A stretch of 64,000 nucleotides of DNA, taken from the NCBI RefSeq assembly GCF_963675165.1, contig NC_087377.1, forward strand, positions 4,095,899-4,159,898, written 5' to 3'. Position numbers and translations under genes: made by a program. The notes beneath the pieces are model-generated. The model did not search any database. It was not told where the DNA came from and saw only the letters and a program-made list of their open reading frames with translations. Below, in pieces: positions 33,480-47,264 of the stretch (position 1 is its first letter; the number at the start of each line of letters is the position of its first letter). Source of the stretch: Halichondria panicea. Its lineage: Eukaryota; Porifera; Demospongiae; Suberitida; Halichondriidae.

Positions 33480-36193
33480 ACATAAGTACATAACAGCCAG
33501 CTGTATAGGTATAGTCTTCACAGTCATGTAATAACAACTTACCTACAGCTTCTTTTTGCAACTCCGGGCCTATACTCAGTGAGGCTACTGAATCACCCGG
33601 GGAGTATACACATGCACACAGTTATTCTTGCCCGTTGGTATGTGGTTAGGTATATATGCAGTGGTTTATAACTGTGCTACATGCAGAACCTGCTTTTACA
33701 TAGGAATGATATATACGTCATGTATAGGGAATCATATACATGCATGTATAGGGAATCATATATACACAGATCCCTGTGGTTAGGGATGTTGATGCATGCA
33801 TGTATGTTTTTCACATGCTTTTCATGTATATATCACTTGTTTACATACGTAAAATCTATTTTCTTGCCATGGCCATACATGCAGCTGCAATTTAAAACTT
33901 CTTTGTCATTGCAGCATATAGAGCTTGAGTAACGCATTTAGAATGAGTTATATAGACTATATCGATGTTTAGAAAGGACCCTTTTCATCAGAGAGGCACC
34001 TTCAGGGGCATGCATGCATGATCTCTCTTGAGTAGCCAACATGTATATAGTCTAGATTAAGAATTCATTCTCAACTCTATAACTTATGTATATACTCTTT
34101 GTTCTCAGTATGCCTTTTTATTGCTGTCATATAGCAACTGGCAATAAAATCATTATTGACCAATCACTCGGTTTGTATGGATACACTGAATTCTACCCTC
34201 CGGTATCATGCACCTGGACTAACATCCAGACGCTCCTGCATGTCCAAAGTAATCCCCCATGATGGAACATATATATAGCACTGCAGTAGCTGGTGACGTT
34301 TAACAAGAGTCCAACTGTAATTGCTGAACGAGTTTGAACGTACGTTTGGCCTAATATATATAGCTATACACTGACCAAACCTATATACAAGAGCATGGTT
34401 ACATTTACCCCACTTGATACCCCATGCATGCATGCAGGGAGTTGCAACTAACACTATACAAGGATATAAAAATAATATACTGTCACAAAAAGCACATGCG
34501 TGCATGTCTTAACTATATCATGCAGGCATGCATGCATGCATGTATACATTATATACATGCAGAGTATTTTACACCATAATTATATATAATTATAGCGGGT
34601 AAATTTGGCAATTTTCATTTGACGATGTTGCATGGAACAGCGCCCTATATAATATTATATGAACCTTGTGAGTTCGCATACACTCAATGCCTTTAATACT
34701 GCAAATCTTTGAGCATGCGCAATTAAAAAGGCTGCAGTAACACGCAGCGCGGGAACAAATATCTGGACAGCGATTTAGTAAATCAGGACACCGATTTAGT
34801 AAAGCGTGAGACCGGTACGTGAGACCGCTTTAATTATAGTAGTGGGACACTGATATAGTGAAATAGTGAAGTGCATGACGTGGATTAGACATGCAGTTTT
34901 TACACATGGTGTTTTGACACAAACGACACTCCATAGTATACTACGGCACGGCATTATTAACCACGTGGGATATACTGGGCATTGGCGATTTTTAATTTTT
35001 GGTGACCCTCATGCATGCACCTTCATTCGCCAAATCGACAATTACCCACTATAATTACCCACTATATACAGTATATATGTATACATGTGCACACTTACTC
35101 AATGATCAGTCTTGGTGCATGCATGCATCAGATAGTGCATTTTGGGGGCATCAGTATAGAGCTCACAAAAGGCTATTGAAGGGTTTTTGAGGTAAGCAAC
35201 TTCATCTGAGTGTCGAGATCTGGGGAAAATAGATGGTCTGTGATTTCCAGCATGAGAAGGTAATTGCTCCAATGTGGGTTATCTTCAGGAACAAATTGGG
35301 CCACCATGCATGAAAGGAAACAGGCGGCTCAGTAACCATGCACGACTGCATGCTGAAGGTAAATGCAAATCAATACCTTTTCTTTTGTTTCAGCTACTGT
35401 GGAAAAACACTGACGACAAGGCGGTCTGTATATGCACTCGCTCCTTCCTTAAGCCTCCCATAAATGAACTAGCAGGATTATCATTGCATGCTAGCAACCA
35501 TTGGTCAACCACTTCAGAGTGCCAAAAACTCTGAGGGGTTCACTCCCATGTATACCCACCACTTCTACTATACTGATTATCATTGACCCTGCATGCCCCA
35601 CACTATTCCTACACTATTCGGAATTTCCAATATAATATTGACTGAGTCCTATACACTATTACTTTAATTCATCGTCCTAACACTATATATAATCTGCAGC
35701 TATAATAATTATTGCACGAGAACATAATTATAACATCAAATCTATATAAGGTATAGGGGTGGGCACATTATCATACTGGTATAATGATGGGCACACTTTC
35801 GACAGCACTGCCAAACATGATTCTACAGTTACTGTAGCACAGTGACATTCCGCACACATGCATGGTTGAGACGATTTTTGTAGATTCAATTGTAAGCATG
35901 TAGTGTAGTCACTCTGTGATGTTACATTATTTTTCATGGTTGAAATCACTGAAATGGGTTTGAGCATATAGCACTTTTTCAAAAGTATTGCAAAGCATAA
36001 TTATATTGGGAACATTTCTGAACATAATAAATGATGGCCATTTCTGCAGCTTGCCAATTGTTGGAGTAGCCTGACCACAGCATGCATTCCTTCCTCACTA
36101 AATTGTAACACTTTTTGCTTCTGCTTGCTCTGTATCCCTCCTGCGGCTACGCCTCGAGGCATAATTGAGTCGAATTATGTCATAATTGTGAGC
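33480..36193. other. Non-coding stretch upstream of the UBX-HECT gene, copy 1
   Basis: No convincing exon seen. 34590-35065 carries TATAGCGGGTAAATTTGG at one end and GACAATTACCCACTATA at the other, so it may be another member of that foldback family. Many TGCATGCA runs. A small spliced candidate around 35350-35535 (TTGTTTCAG acceptor) was too weak to call. The same sequence is present at 44551-47264. Confidence 0.5.
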
Positions 36194-39100
36194 ATGCGCA
36201 GTGGACTATTAGACCATGTGCCGGAGAAGATGATGGCAGAGCTAGAGATCGAGAAGACTTTCAGCCCTAATATCATTCCATCGCAGAAGAAAGTGCTAGT
36301 TTGCTTTGGAGAAAGAAAAAGGGAGGTGTCCTTTAGCAGTGAGGGAGGAAATGGAGAGTTATTGAAGCAAACACAGCTCGTGTTTCGAGATATAGATCAA
36401 AACAAAAATTTAGTGCTTCAACTGAAAAGCGAGGAGTGGGACGGACTGTTCTTAGACGTGACCGATAATGTGTCCGTCGCTGATAAATCCGTACTGAGAG
36501 CTGTTTTGCCAAATCAACCCACAGCCAGTGCATCTGCATCTGCATCTGGTAGTACGTTGAGAGAAGAGGTGAGTACACTCTTTGTTCTAATTACAGATCA
36601 CTCCAATAGTAGAACCAACTGTTAGTTTTAATTCTTCTTTTGTTCTACTGTAAGACCTTGATTTAAGGTGACCCTCCAAATATGCGACACCCTCGAGCTT
36701 AGACAATTTTCTGACCTCTAAAAGTAGCGACAGGTGCGTTGACAATTATTTTTTAGTGTCGCGTCCTAAATAGAGGTAAATGTAGCCACACCTATATCCT
36801 CGATTCTAGGCCACTGGAAAATCAGTGTTTTAAGCGGCCTGAAATCGAGGCTAGTAGACTTACCTCCAATTACCTCTAAATATGCGACACCTGGACTTCA
36901 ATATAATTTTCGACCTCCAAAAGAAGCGACCTCCTTCGAAAAAGTGTCACCTTAAATCGAGGTCTTACGGTATTCTAATATGAACCATTTAATATGACCA
37001 TTTCCATTTCGTAATTATTTTATTGTGGTTCTTAGCTAATTAGTTAGCACAAACCTCAAAGTCTGCAAGCCAAGCTCATAAAGCTTTGCCACCTCCACCG
37101 AGGCATCAGCACCCCGCGGTGCTTACATTATTAACCCGAGGCCGAGCCGCGGCCACGGGTTATAGTAGTCTGTTGGTTTGTATGTTGGTTTGTTTGTCTG
37201 TGACATCTGAGTCTGCTCACCTGGCTGCCAAGGTACTGCGTTTACAGTATGGATAGCCTCCACACAACAAGTTATTAGTTTCAATAGTGGCAGATTTTGG
37301 TGTTGAAGCTTCGTTGTCGAATAAAAGCTAGCAAAAGCTAAGAAGCTTGAACTCAAGGGGTAGCTAGCTACATCCGAGTCTGCTCACCTGGCTGCCATAG
37401 CACTGCGTTTACAGCATGAATAGCCTCCACACAACAAGTTAACAGTGGCAGATCTTGATGTTAAAGCTTCGTTGTGAAGAAAAACTAGCAAAAGTTAAGA
37501 AGCTTGAACTCACGGGGTACGGTTAGCTCTAGCTACATGTGGCCTTTATTCGAGGCACTCTAATTACAGCCACGTGGAGCCTTATTTGGAAGAGACTACT
37601 CGGGGACTTCCTTTGCTGGCTCTACTGTGAGACTACTCCGGGTCCCACGCTGCATGTGTAAAACTCCAGGCAGCTGGGATCCTACTATACCGGTCCAGGA
37701 CTCCCAGTGCATGTCAGGTGCCTTATTTGTAGCCTTCTTTGCTGACTAGACTCTGCTATGATCCTATAGTCCTGCTGCTCATAGCGCTCAAATCTGTATA
37801 GTTTAGGCTATATAGGTTTCTGTGTTCACAAGTTTTATTGCTCCTGCCTGCTCACTATACGGTTAAGTTGAGGCTCTGCTGGGAGTGAGTGGAGAACCTT
37901 GCCTGCTACATACTACTGCATTTATTGTAGAACAGTCTTCTGGTTTCTTATTATTGTCAACAGCCTAGCCGAGGGTTAGCACTTCAGTGCTCTAGTTTGT
38001 TTGTGATAGCCTATTCTACTCACCTGGATGCCATGGCGCTGCGTTTACAGCATGGATAGCCTTCACACAACAAGTTATTAGTTTTAATAGTGGAAGATTT
38101 TTATGTTAAAGCTTCGTTGTCAAATAAAAGCTAAGAAGCTTGCTTCTGAGTCTGCTTACCTGGATGTCATAACGGTGCGCGTTTACAGCATGGATAGCTT
38201 TCACACAACAAGTTGTTAGTTTCATCAAGAGTGCATAAGAAGAGAAGAGTATCGAACTACCGATACTGTGCACAAACACTGTGCACAAAGTAACATGACT
38301 CGCACGTGATGAAGTATTGTAAACTTACTAGTAATCTCCTAGTAAATGTTAACCGTGACGTTTTTAGGGGTGTGGTAAATTGAACAATATAATATGAGCT
38401 AGCTAGTTTCCCGTTTAGCGATCAGAGCTGCTCACTGCACACTGATAGGAGACGATCCCTTCACAAAAATCATCTAAATAGAGACAATAGTCAGTTGATT
38501 CTCTTCACTTGCACTCTTTACTCACTATTAACAAATTCTGTGCGTTGCGTAATTATGCGCAAACGTCATCAATTGCGCGTTGCTCACGTGCAATTGACCG
38601 GATGTCACGTTACTTTGTGCACAGTGTTTGTGCAGAGGTATTGGTAGTTCGATACTCTTCTCTTCTTATGCACTCTTGGTTTCATAGTGGCAGATCTTGA
38701 TGTTAAAGCTTCCTTGTCGAATAAAAGCTAGCAAAAGCTAAGAACTAGAACAGCCACGTTGGACTAGCTACACGTGGCCTTTATTCGAGGTGCCATTTAC
38801 AGCTGAAGTGATCCTTTACCAGGAACATTGGTAAATGGAGAGCTCGCCCTCGTCAAAATTCTGAGAATTCAGGACGGGAAACTAAGTTCTTTGTTGGAGT
38901 GGCCTAAAGTAGAAAGATAGAATTATGATTGTGGTTGTTTCTTCTTTCATGTTCCTTGCTTATCCTAGCCCCATGAGCCATTTCTAAGAAGCCTGCTATG
39001 ACTCAGGCCTTTGCATCTATGTGCATGTCTCATAATCATGCACTACTAATCTCAGCTTGCCTCAATTTCTACTTTTCTCCTATTTACTTGCTGCTTAGCC

Positions 39101-42100
39101 AGCTACTTCCATGGCATCCTCATGCATACTACTACATTCTCTTTTCTGGTTTTTATATATTCATGTCAACAGCTAGCCGAGGGTTAGCACTTCAGTGCTC
39201 TAGTTATTATTATTATAGAGGTTCAAATGACCACACCCCTACAGTAGATACAATACCGGAAGTAAACAATTATGCTGCTGATATACTTCAATAGAACACT
39301 ACTTCGGGTACATACATTTTTGATTTTTGGAAGAAGCTAGAGGCACGTACAAAGAGTTCTTTTGTCACACTGAGTACCTAGAATGCTTCTAATAATAGCT
39401 AAGACTGTGCAACTCATCGATGGTCTCAAGTGATATAAACATGTAGAATGTATGGTGTAGCTGTAGATAATTGGCTAAATAATAGTTATAGGCTGAGTCC
39501 AAGGTCTCTATGGGATTATGAGACCTGAAGGCCAGAGGCTGTAGTGTCCCGAGGGTGCTACTAAGGGCCTGATGTCTCATAATCCCATAGTGACCGTTGG
39601 ACGAGGCCTATAACTGATTTAGAATAGCGCTAAGCTATTAACACAAAGGAGACTTTGCAACCAAGAGCTTCTACAGGCTTCTAGCAACGTTAAAGCTTCG
39701 TTCTCCGAGCTATGTCTAGTTTACATAACAAAAAAAAAATGAAGGCCGTTTCCGTCTCTTGAAATCATGCGTAGCAAAACTGCTAATAGAAAGTTGCTAC
39801 TCTACTTAGTAGTTAGCTCTGTTAGAGCGCTAGCTATTGGTAGCTGCATGAGTGATCAAAAAGCTGCACTGCACAACACAATAACTTTTACTTTTGCAAG
39901 TAGTCGCACCTCTGTATTGATTTTACAGCATCATCGTTACTATGACTTCAACATAAATGCCATAGGCAAGTACATATAATGGACCTCCATAGAAGACCTC
40001 TGCTGAGGTGGGTCTCAAAGTGAAATAATGGACCTCTCAGTGACCAATCAGATTGCCGTATTTGTACAAGCATTTTCTAAGTAGGGTTATTTAATAGTAT
40101 GGGACCAGGGCTTCAATTAAACAATCCTTTTACGACCATGTGTATTTTGTTTACAGTCTCGTAGTGTGACATCTAAAGCTGTGTCTGGCTTAAAGCGTAT
40201 TTCGAAGACTAGTGGTGCCTGTGCGAAAGTGTTGGCAACTATTTTCCCTTCAACAAAAAGTGTTCCACCAAAAGACCTCAATGTTTTTGATCCCCTGGAC
40301 GATTGTGTTGCTCAATCAGCGCAAAACAAAAAAAAGTCGACCAGAGTCAAATCAATATCTGTCAAAGTAATTCTTGTACCCGGGTGTTCCACGTTAGTTC
40401 TACCCAAGGGAAGGAAGAGACTGAAGTTAATAGCAGATAAACGCATTGAGGCTATCGAAATTAAGCGAAGTATGTCTCCTGCTGATGTTCAAAACAGAAT
40501 CAAACGTGGATTCAAGCACCTTAACTTGCAAAATTGGGAATATTTAGTTGCTGATGCGGGGAAGCTGTCAGTATCCACAAACCAGGCCCCAGGAGGGGAG
40601 ATAGTGGATAGACGAGGGGGGCTCTACATTAGGGAGAAGGAAGAAAAGGTAAATATTATACTGGTATCTGTTATGATAAGCAGTACATAAACTTCTCTTT
40701 TGTTCAACCCAGACTGCAACAGTAATCGCATCCACTTTCCAAGGAACATCGTCTAGTACTGCTTCCACTTCCCAGGGAACAGCATCAATCATTGCGTTCA
40801 CTTCCCAAGGAACATCATCTAGTATTGCTTCCACTTCAGCATCAATCATTGCGTCCACTTCCCAAGGAACATCATCTAGTATTGCTTCCACTTCAGCATC
40901 AATCATTGCGTCCACTTCCCAAGGAACATCATCAAGAATTGCATCCACAACATCACCAAGCATTGCATCTGCTTCTTATTTACAGGAAATAAGCACACCG
41001 ATACTCAAGGTATGGCTGGTCATACTAGTAGTAGGTGTCACACTGTGAAGTAAGTAGCTGGTAGTAGATTTTTATGTTGCGAGTTTGTTGACTGAATAAT
41101 AGAGACTTTTTTATACGGATGTTGAATGATGTGTTTATTCTTCATAAAGGATGATGCGAGCTCCATTATGTCATCTGATGAAGAGTTGCCACCTGCCTTT
41201 CTGTCTAGAGTTGTTCCAGGAAAGGTAGTGTATAGAGAATTGAAATTATTTTGTTGATTTTTACATACAGGTTAATGAGAGTGTCGAACAAACAAGGATG
41301 ATTGTTGCTGAGCAGGATCGTGTGTATGAAGAAGGGTTACGCATTGACCAGTCAAAAGAGCGAAAACGTCTTTGGACAGAGGTGACTAAAATACCTTAGA
41401 CACTACTTGATAAGAACTGTACTTGTGAAAAGTGCCTCAGAGGAATGTTGTCATACAAAAAAAGCTTGTTTATTTGAAACAATGTCAAGCCTCAAGGGCG
41501 CATGCGCACGTAGTATCTAAACAGTTTTTGTCGATGCCCGGCACCCTCGCCCACAACAGTGTCTAACTGTTATTTAATTTGGCCAAATGAACAATTTTAT
41601 GAACTTCTTTAACTTGTAGATGGTCCAGGCCAGTAAAATTTCTCTAAGAGAAAAACTGACCTCCACAAACCCGGATGATGGAAAACAGATTTACATGCGG
41701 CTACCCAATGGCGACAGAGTGGGTTCTACCTTTTCCAATGAAGCTTCTTGTCAGGTAACATATAGTGTTATTGGATAGTTTTTGTAGGCGTTGTCTTATT
41801 TTATTCTAGGTTCTCTACGAGTACGTTTTTGCAATGAGCGATTTGGAGGACCCGTATGGGATCTGTTGTATGTTTCCCCGATCAATTGTCACCACTGATC
41901 AGACAATCGCAGATGTCCAAGGAATCCTTATTGTTGATGAGAGGAATGGATACTTTGATCCTGTATCTTTGGTAAGCTCATGCTCTGCACAAACATACAC
42001 ACCCCCCCCCCCCAATGCCTACAAACTGTGTTTTAGTTGGCATTGAACACACACCAATTTGAAACTTGTATATAGACAAGTAACCTATACTTCTACTACT

Positions 42101-42281
42101 TACATTGTACCAGTGTACATGCATGCATGATTATTATTGGAAAAGAGACAATTGTTGTGAGTTCATGATGGTAATAGTTGAAGATGCTGGTTGTGTTATA
42201 CGTACATAGGTTCACCGTAAGGGAGGTGTCTGCGTGCCGGATAAGTCTAATGGCCGGACAAGTCAGATGTGCTTTCTAAAG
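36194..42281 (+). CDS. UBX-HECT ubiquitin-ligase-like gene, copy 1, truncated at the gap
   Basis: Exons 36194-36568, 40157-40648, 40713-41009, 41150-41224, 41271-41381, 41620-41754, 41810-41971 and 42210-42281 are all phase 0, giving 573 residues. Exon 1 starts at ATG 36194 (an alternative ATG is at 36230). Exon 2 is basic. Exon 3 is a Ser/Thr-rich run of 19-residue repeats (IASTSQGTSSS). Exons 5-7 match the end of FAF/UBX-type proteins: AEQDRVYEEGLRIDQSKERK is the coiled-coil lead-in, then IYMRLPNGDRVGSTF and VLYEYVFAM form a UBX-like ubiquitin fold (about residues 465-545). The HECT exon should follow but falls beyond the N gap. UBX domains usually bind p97/VCP (family knowledge). Confidence 0.75.
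36650..36968. mobile_element. TIR element in UBX-HECT intron 1
   Basis: The ends GTAAGACCTTGATTTAAGGT and ACCTTAAATCGAGGTCTTAC are inverted; inner blocks (ATGCGACACC, GACCTC, AAAAGTAGCGAC) recur. A nested hairpin CCTCGATTCTAGGCC / GGCCTGAAATCGAGG lies at 36798-36851. A relative of the hairpin is at 20591-20632. Copy 2 lies at 47721-48039. Confidence 0.75.
37129..39203. repeat. Complex repeat block in UBX-HECT intron 1
   Basis: It is bounded by TTAACCCGAGGCCGAGCC and CCGAGGGTTAGCACTTCAGT. Inside, a segment of about 170 bp recurs roughly four times (about 37208, 37378, 38020, 38148), each with CTGCTCACCTGG, GCGTTTACAG, CACACAACAAGTT and AAAGCTTCGTTG. A foldback element is inserted at 38226-38678. 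Copy 2 lies at 48200-50274. Confidence 0.75.
38226..38678. mobile_element. Foldback element, CAAGAG ends, 7-bp target duplication
   Basis: The left starts CAAGAGTGCATAAGAAGAGA; the right ends TCTCTTCTTATGCACTCTTG. GTTTCAT is duplicated at 38219-38225 and 38679-38685. Inner arms contain GTGCACAAACACTGTGCACA. Copy 2 lies at 49297-49749. Confidence 0.9.
39485..39614. repeat. Hairpin element
   Basis: Inverted arms GTTATAGGCTGAGTCCAAGG / GGCCTATAAC and CTATGGGATTATGAGAC / GTCTCATAATCCCATAG. It is followed by a partial copy of the ~550-bp repeat (39650-39850). Copy 2 lies at 50556-50685. Confidence 0.75.
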
Positions 42282-42870
42282 GTAAATCTGTATGATGTGA
42301 CGATCAAAAGACATGATATATATCTTTGTACCAGGTCGTTTTTTCTTCTAATAGAACGCTAGGTTGAAAAGTAGGCCTGGGGAAGATCGTATCTGGGCGT
42401 GGTAAAACTACTATACGTGTGGTATTTACTCTGCTACAGTAATCTACAAAATTATTAATATCTCACGATGAAAGCAATTTAGCTAGCTCAGTGGTAGCTA
42501 CTTGTATATAGTAGTTCCTAGTAAGTTTAGATGTCAAACAAGAAGGCCTGACTCTCAAAGCATCAAGTCCAAGCTGTCAAACTCCTGTGAGAAGGAAAAT
42601 ATGATGTGATTTGGCAAGTCTTTGTGCTACCAGCTGCTGCAAACAATGAACTTGGAAGCCAGCTCAGCCATAGACACATAACTAGATACATGTAGGATAC
42701 TGTTACTTTCCTTGGCATTTTTCTGTATTTTCATTCACATTTTACGGCATGTTTTACAATACAGTTTACAATTTCTATAGACACGCCCAGATACAATCTA
42801 TCCCATCTCCCTACCTAAAGAAAAATTGGCCTGGGAACGAGGCTAAGTGTGATATTATGTTATAGTTATA

Positions 42871-42955
42871 CTAGGGATTTATGGCAGTAAACCACCGAGC
42901 ACGAGGGCGTAGCCCCGAGGGCGAGGTGTGGTTTACGTTGCCATAAATCCCTAGC
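42871..42955. repeat. Short hairpin in the intron before the HECT exon
   Basis: CTAGGGATTTATGGC and GCCATAAATCCCTAG are exact inverted ends about 55 bp apart, with GTAAACCAC/GTGGTTTAC inside. Copy 2 lies at 53942-54026. Confidence 0.75.
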
Positions 42956-43443
42956 AACCATAGTATGAGTGTTATATATCCTATGTGATTGGCTAGCTAT
43001 AATTGCGCATTTACTCCTCTATACCATGGTAACTCAAGTTAAAACTATCAGAAAGTAAAAAGAAAGCATTGTGGGAAAGCTTGCTCTGTCAATAGCTAGC
43101 TAGCTACAGGTACAAAATGCTTACCGTTCGACACCAGAGTTCTCCAGTTCCACGCTGTTAAAGAAATGCTGATCTAGCAAACACTTTGAGCCCTGCCCTG
43201 ACTCCTCCTCCAAGATTAAAGCCTCACAAACAGCTAAAGCCACCCATACCCACAGAGCTGGAGCCAGACAGTGCGCGCGCAGAGTGGTGCCAAGGCTCCC
43301 ACTTGCAAGCACTTGCACTAGCTCTAGCTTGAGAATACGAATGACCAGCTCTCTTATCAAGTGACAAGTGCCTCACTATCTTTGACAAACTATGACTAGT
43401 CACTAAGCTACAGTACAGCAAAGCAACCAAACATTGATATGGC

Positions 43444-43643
43444 NNNNNNNNNNNNNNNNNNNNNNNNNNNNNNNNNNNNNNNNNNNNNNNNNNNNNNNNN
43501 NNNNNNNNNNNNNNNNNNNNNNNNNNNNNNNNNNNNNNNNNNNNNNNNNNNNNNNNNNNNNNNNNNNNNNNNNNNNNNNNNNNNNNNNNNNNNNNNNNNN
43601 NNNNNNNNNNNNNNNNNNNNNNNNNNNNNNNNNNNNNNNNNNN
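43444..43643. other. Assembly gap (200 N)
   Basis: Exactly 200 unknown bases, probably a nominal gap size. Sequence before it matches 54500-54514, and sequence after it matches 32573 onward, so two near-identical contigs meet here. Confidence 0.99.
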
Positions 43644-43827
43644 TAGAATCAGGGATGGTGCACAGGTGAGGGCAATGGGTCTACGTGAAGAACCGGTAAG
43701 AGCATTAAATTCTAGAGATATTTTCGAAGAGGAACACACCGAGCTGCCAGTAACGAAGCGCAGAAAAGTTCGCAATTCATCCAGTCCCATATTTCCTATA
43801 AATTGACGCAGATAACCTAAAACCCTA
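43644..43827 (-). pseudogene. HECT C-lobe exon fragment (minus strand), copy 2, cut by the gap
   Basis: Identical to 32573-32756. The distal part of the exon, encoding the C-terminal tail, is missing because the contig starts here. Confidence 0.75.
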
Positions 43828-44550
43828 TTCACATGTATTTTACACATAGTTATGTGGAAGGTCTTGCTAATTTGATATGCTATCATTATAATAGCTGTTT
43901 TATAACAATTCTGCCTTTATACACATGTATATATACCAACCAAAGCTCACATGCACAGTATTTTGATTTTATAGGACCTACTGAGTGTTCTACGTAATTA
44001 TATAACCAGCGTGCTGTCCACAAACTGTTCTCTTGCAGATGATATAAGGGGTTGTATGGGATAAATATGTAAGAGTGTATGGATTGGTAAGTGTATAAAA
44101 ACATGATAGTGACGATCAAAACGGATGCAGTTAAATTGCAAATGGGTTGTTTTCCACAATAATTATCAACAATTTGAACGAACACTGGACAGTCTTGATC
44201 AAGTTTCTAAAGGATGACGGCTGGCTTTTACCATCCACTCTTATCCAATTTGCTCTAATAGGAACAATTGTCGTGCAACAATATACATAACAAATTAAAA
44301 ATTCCGATAATTAATAGTATCAAGGGCGTATAAAAGAAGAGAGGGCATGCAACTCCACTATCAGTACACGTAGCTAGCAGAGTTCAAACGTGGGCGGAGG
44401 AATGTGTGCATTTGCATGCAGTGCTAAAAATAGAAATGTCTATTTTTAGTATTTCATGCACAGTCATGCACATTTATCCGCCCACGTTTGAATTCTGCTC
44501 TTGGAGTTGCATGCCCTCTCTTCTTTTATACGCCCTTGATAGTATTACGT

Positions 44551-47264
44551 ACATAAGTACATAACAGCCAGCTGTATAGGTATAGTCTTCACAGTCATGT
44601 AATAACAACTTACCTACAGCTTCTTTTTGCAACTCCGGGCCTATACTCAGTGAGGCTACTGAATCACCCGGGGAGTATACACATGCACACAGTTATTCTT
44701 GCCCGTTGGTATGTGGTTAGGTATATATGCAGTGGTTTATAACTGTGCTACATGCAGAACCTGCTTTTACATAGGAATGATATATACGTCATGTATAGGG
44801 AATCATATACATGCATGTATAGGGAATCATATATATACAGATCCCTGTGGTTAGGGATGTTGATGCATGCATGTATGTTTTTCACATGCTTTTCATGTAT
44901 ATATCACTTGTTTACATACGTAAAATCTATTTTCTTGCCATGGCCATACATGCAGCTGCAATTTAAAACTTCTTTGTCATTGCAGCATATAGAGCTTGAG
45001 TAACGCATTTAGAATGAGTTATATAGACTATATCGATGTTTAGAAAGGACCCTTTTCATCAGAGAGGCACCTTCAGGGGCATGCATGCATGATCTCTCTT
45101 GAGTAGCCAACATGTATATAGTCTAGATTAAGAATTCATTCTCAACTCTATAACTTATGTATATACTCTTTGTTCTCAGTATGCCTTTTTATTGCTGTCA
45201 TATAGCAACTGGCAATAAAATCATTATTGACCAATCACTCGGTTTGTATGGATACACTGAATTCTACCCTCCGGTATCATGCACCTGGACTAACATCCAG
45301 ACGCTCCTGCATGTCCAAAGTAATCCCCCATGATGGAACATATATATAGCACTGCAGTAGCTGGTGACGTTTAACAAGAGTCCAACTGTAATTGCTGAAC
45401 GAGTTTGAACGTACGTTTGGCCTAATATATATAGCTATACACTGACCAAACCTATATACAAGAGCATGGTTACATTTACCCCACTTGATACCCCATGCAT
45501 GCATGCAGGGAGTTGCAACTAACACTATACAAGGATATAAAAATAATATACTGTCACAAAAAGCACATGCGTGCATGTCTTAACTATATCATGCAGGCAT
45601 GCATGCATGCATGTATACATTATATACATGCAGAGTATTTTACACCATAATTATATATAATTATAGCGGGTAAATTTGGCAATTTTCATTTGACGATGTT
45701 GCATGGAACAGCGCCCTATATAATATTATATGAACCTTGTGAGTTCGCATACACTCAATGCCTTTAATACTGCAAATCTTTGAGCATGCGCAATTAAAAA
45801 GGCTGCAGTAACACGCAGCGCGGGAACAAATATCTGGACAGCGATTTAGTAAATCAGGACACCGATTTAGTAAAGCGTGAGACCGGTACGTGAGACCGCT
45901 TTAATTATAGTAGTGGGACACTGATATAGTGAAATAGTGAAGTGCATGACGTGGATTAGACATGCAGTTTTTACACATGGTGTTTTGACACAAACGACAC
46001 TCCATAGTATACTACGGCACGGCATTATTAACCACGTGGGATATACTGGGCATTGGCGATTTTTAATTTTTGGTGACCCTCATGCATGCACCTTCATTCG
46101 CCAAATCGACAATTACCCACTATAATTACCCACTATATACAGTATATATGTATACATGTGCACACTTACTCAATGATCAGTCTTGGTGCATGCATGCATC
46201 AGATAGTGCATTTTGGGGGCATCAGTATAGAGCTCACAAAAGGCTATTGAAGGGTTTTTGAGGTAAGCAACTTCATCTGAGTGTCGAGATCTGGGGAAAA
46301 TAGATGGTCTGTGATTTCCAGCATGAGAAGGTAATTGCTCCAATGTGGGTTATCTTCAGGAACAAATTGGGCCACCATGCATGAAAGGAAACAGGCGGCT
46401 CAGTAACCATGCACGACTGCATGCTGAAGGTAAATGCAAATCAATACCTTTTCTTTTGTTTCAGCTACTGTGGAAAAACACTGACGACAAGGCGGTCTGT
46501 ATATGCACTCGCTCCTTCCTTAAGCCTCCCATAAATGAACTAGCAGGATTATCATTGCATGCTAGCAACCATTGGTCAACCACTTCAGAGTGCCAAAAAC
46601 TCTGAGGGGTTCACTCCCATGTATACCCACCACTTCTACTATACTGATTATCATTGACCCTGCATGCCCCACACTATTCCTACACTATTCGGAATTTCCA
46701 ATATAATATTGACTGAGTCCTATACACTATTACTTTAATTCATCGTCCTAACACTATATATAATCTGCAGCTATAATAATTATTGCACGAGAACATAATT
46801 ATAACATCAAATCTATATAAGGTATAGGGGTGGGCACATTATCATACTGGTATAATGATGGGCACACTTTCGACAGCACTGCCAAACATGATTCTACAGT
46901 TACTGTAGCACAGTGACATTCCGCACACATGCATGGTTGAGACGATTTTTGTAGATTCAATTGTAAGCATGTAGTGTAGTCACTCTGTGATGTTACATTA
47001 TTTTTCATGGTTGAAATCACTGAAATGGGTTTGAGCATATAGCACTTTTTCAAAAGTATTGCAAAGCATAATTATATTGGGAACATTTCTGAACATAATA
47101 AATGATGGCCATTTCTGCAGCTTGCCAATTGTTGGAGTAGCCTGACCACAGCATGCATTCCTTCCTCACTAAATTGTAACACTTTTTGCTTCTGCTTGCT
47201 CTGTATCCCTCCTGCGGCTACGCCTCGAGGCATAATTGAGTCGAATTATGTCATAATTGTGAGC
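44551..47264. other. Non-coding stretch upstream of the UBX-HECT gene, copy 2
   Basis: Same content as 33480-36193; no gene supported. Confidence 0.5.

Larger units (their letters stand above)
32573..43443. repeat. 10,871-bp direct duplication, copy 1
   Basis: Repeated at 43644-54514 with the same length (offset 11,071) and almost no differences: for example ATATACACAG near 33768 versus ATATATACAG near 44839. Copy 1 ends at the N gap. Confidence 0.95.

Noticed and set aside
34206-35535. Several open frames of 60-99 codons
   Set aside because: Composition follows TGCATGCA-rich DNA, splice or start signals are lacking, and both duplicate copies carry them unchanged simply because the copies are near-identical.
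42481-42560. TAGCTCAGTGGTAGCTAC looks like a tRNA A box
   Set aside because: No matching B box (GGTTCGA-type) follows and no cloverleaf arms pair.
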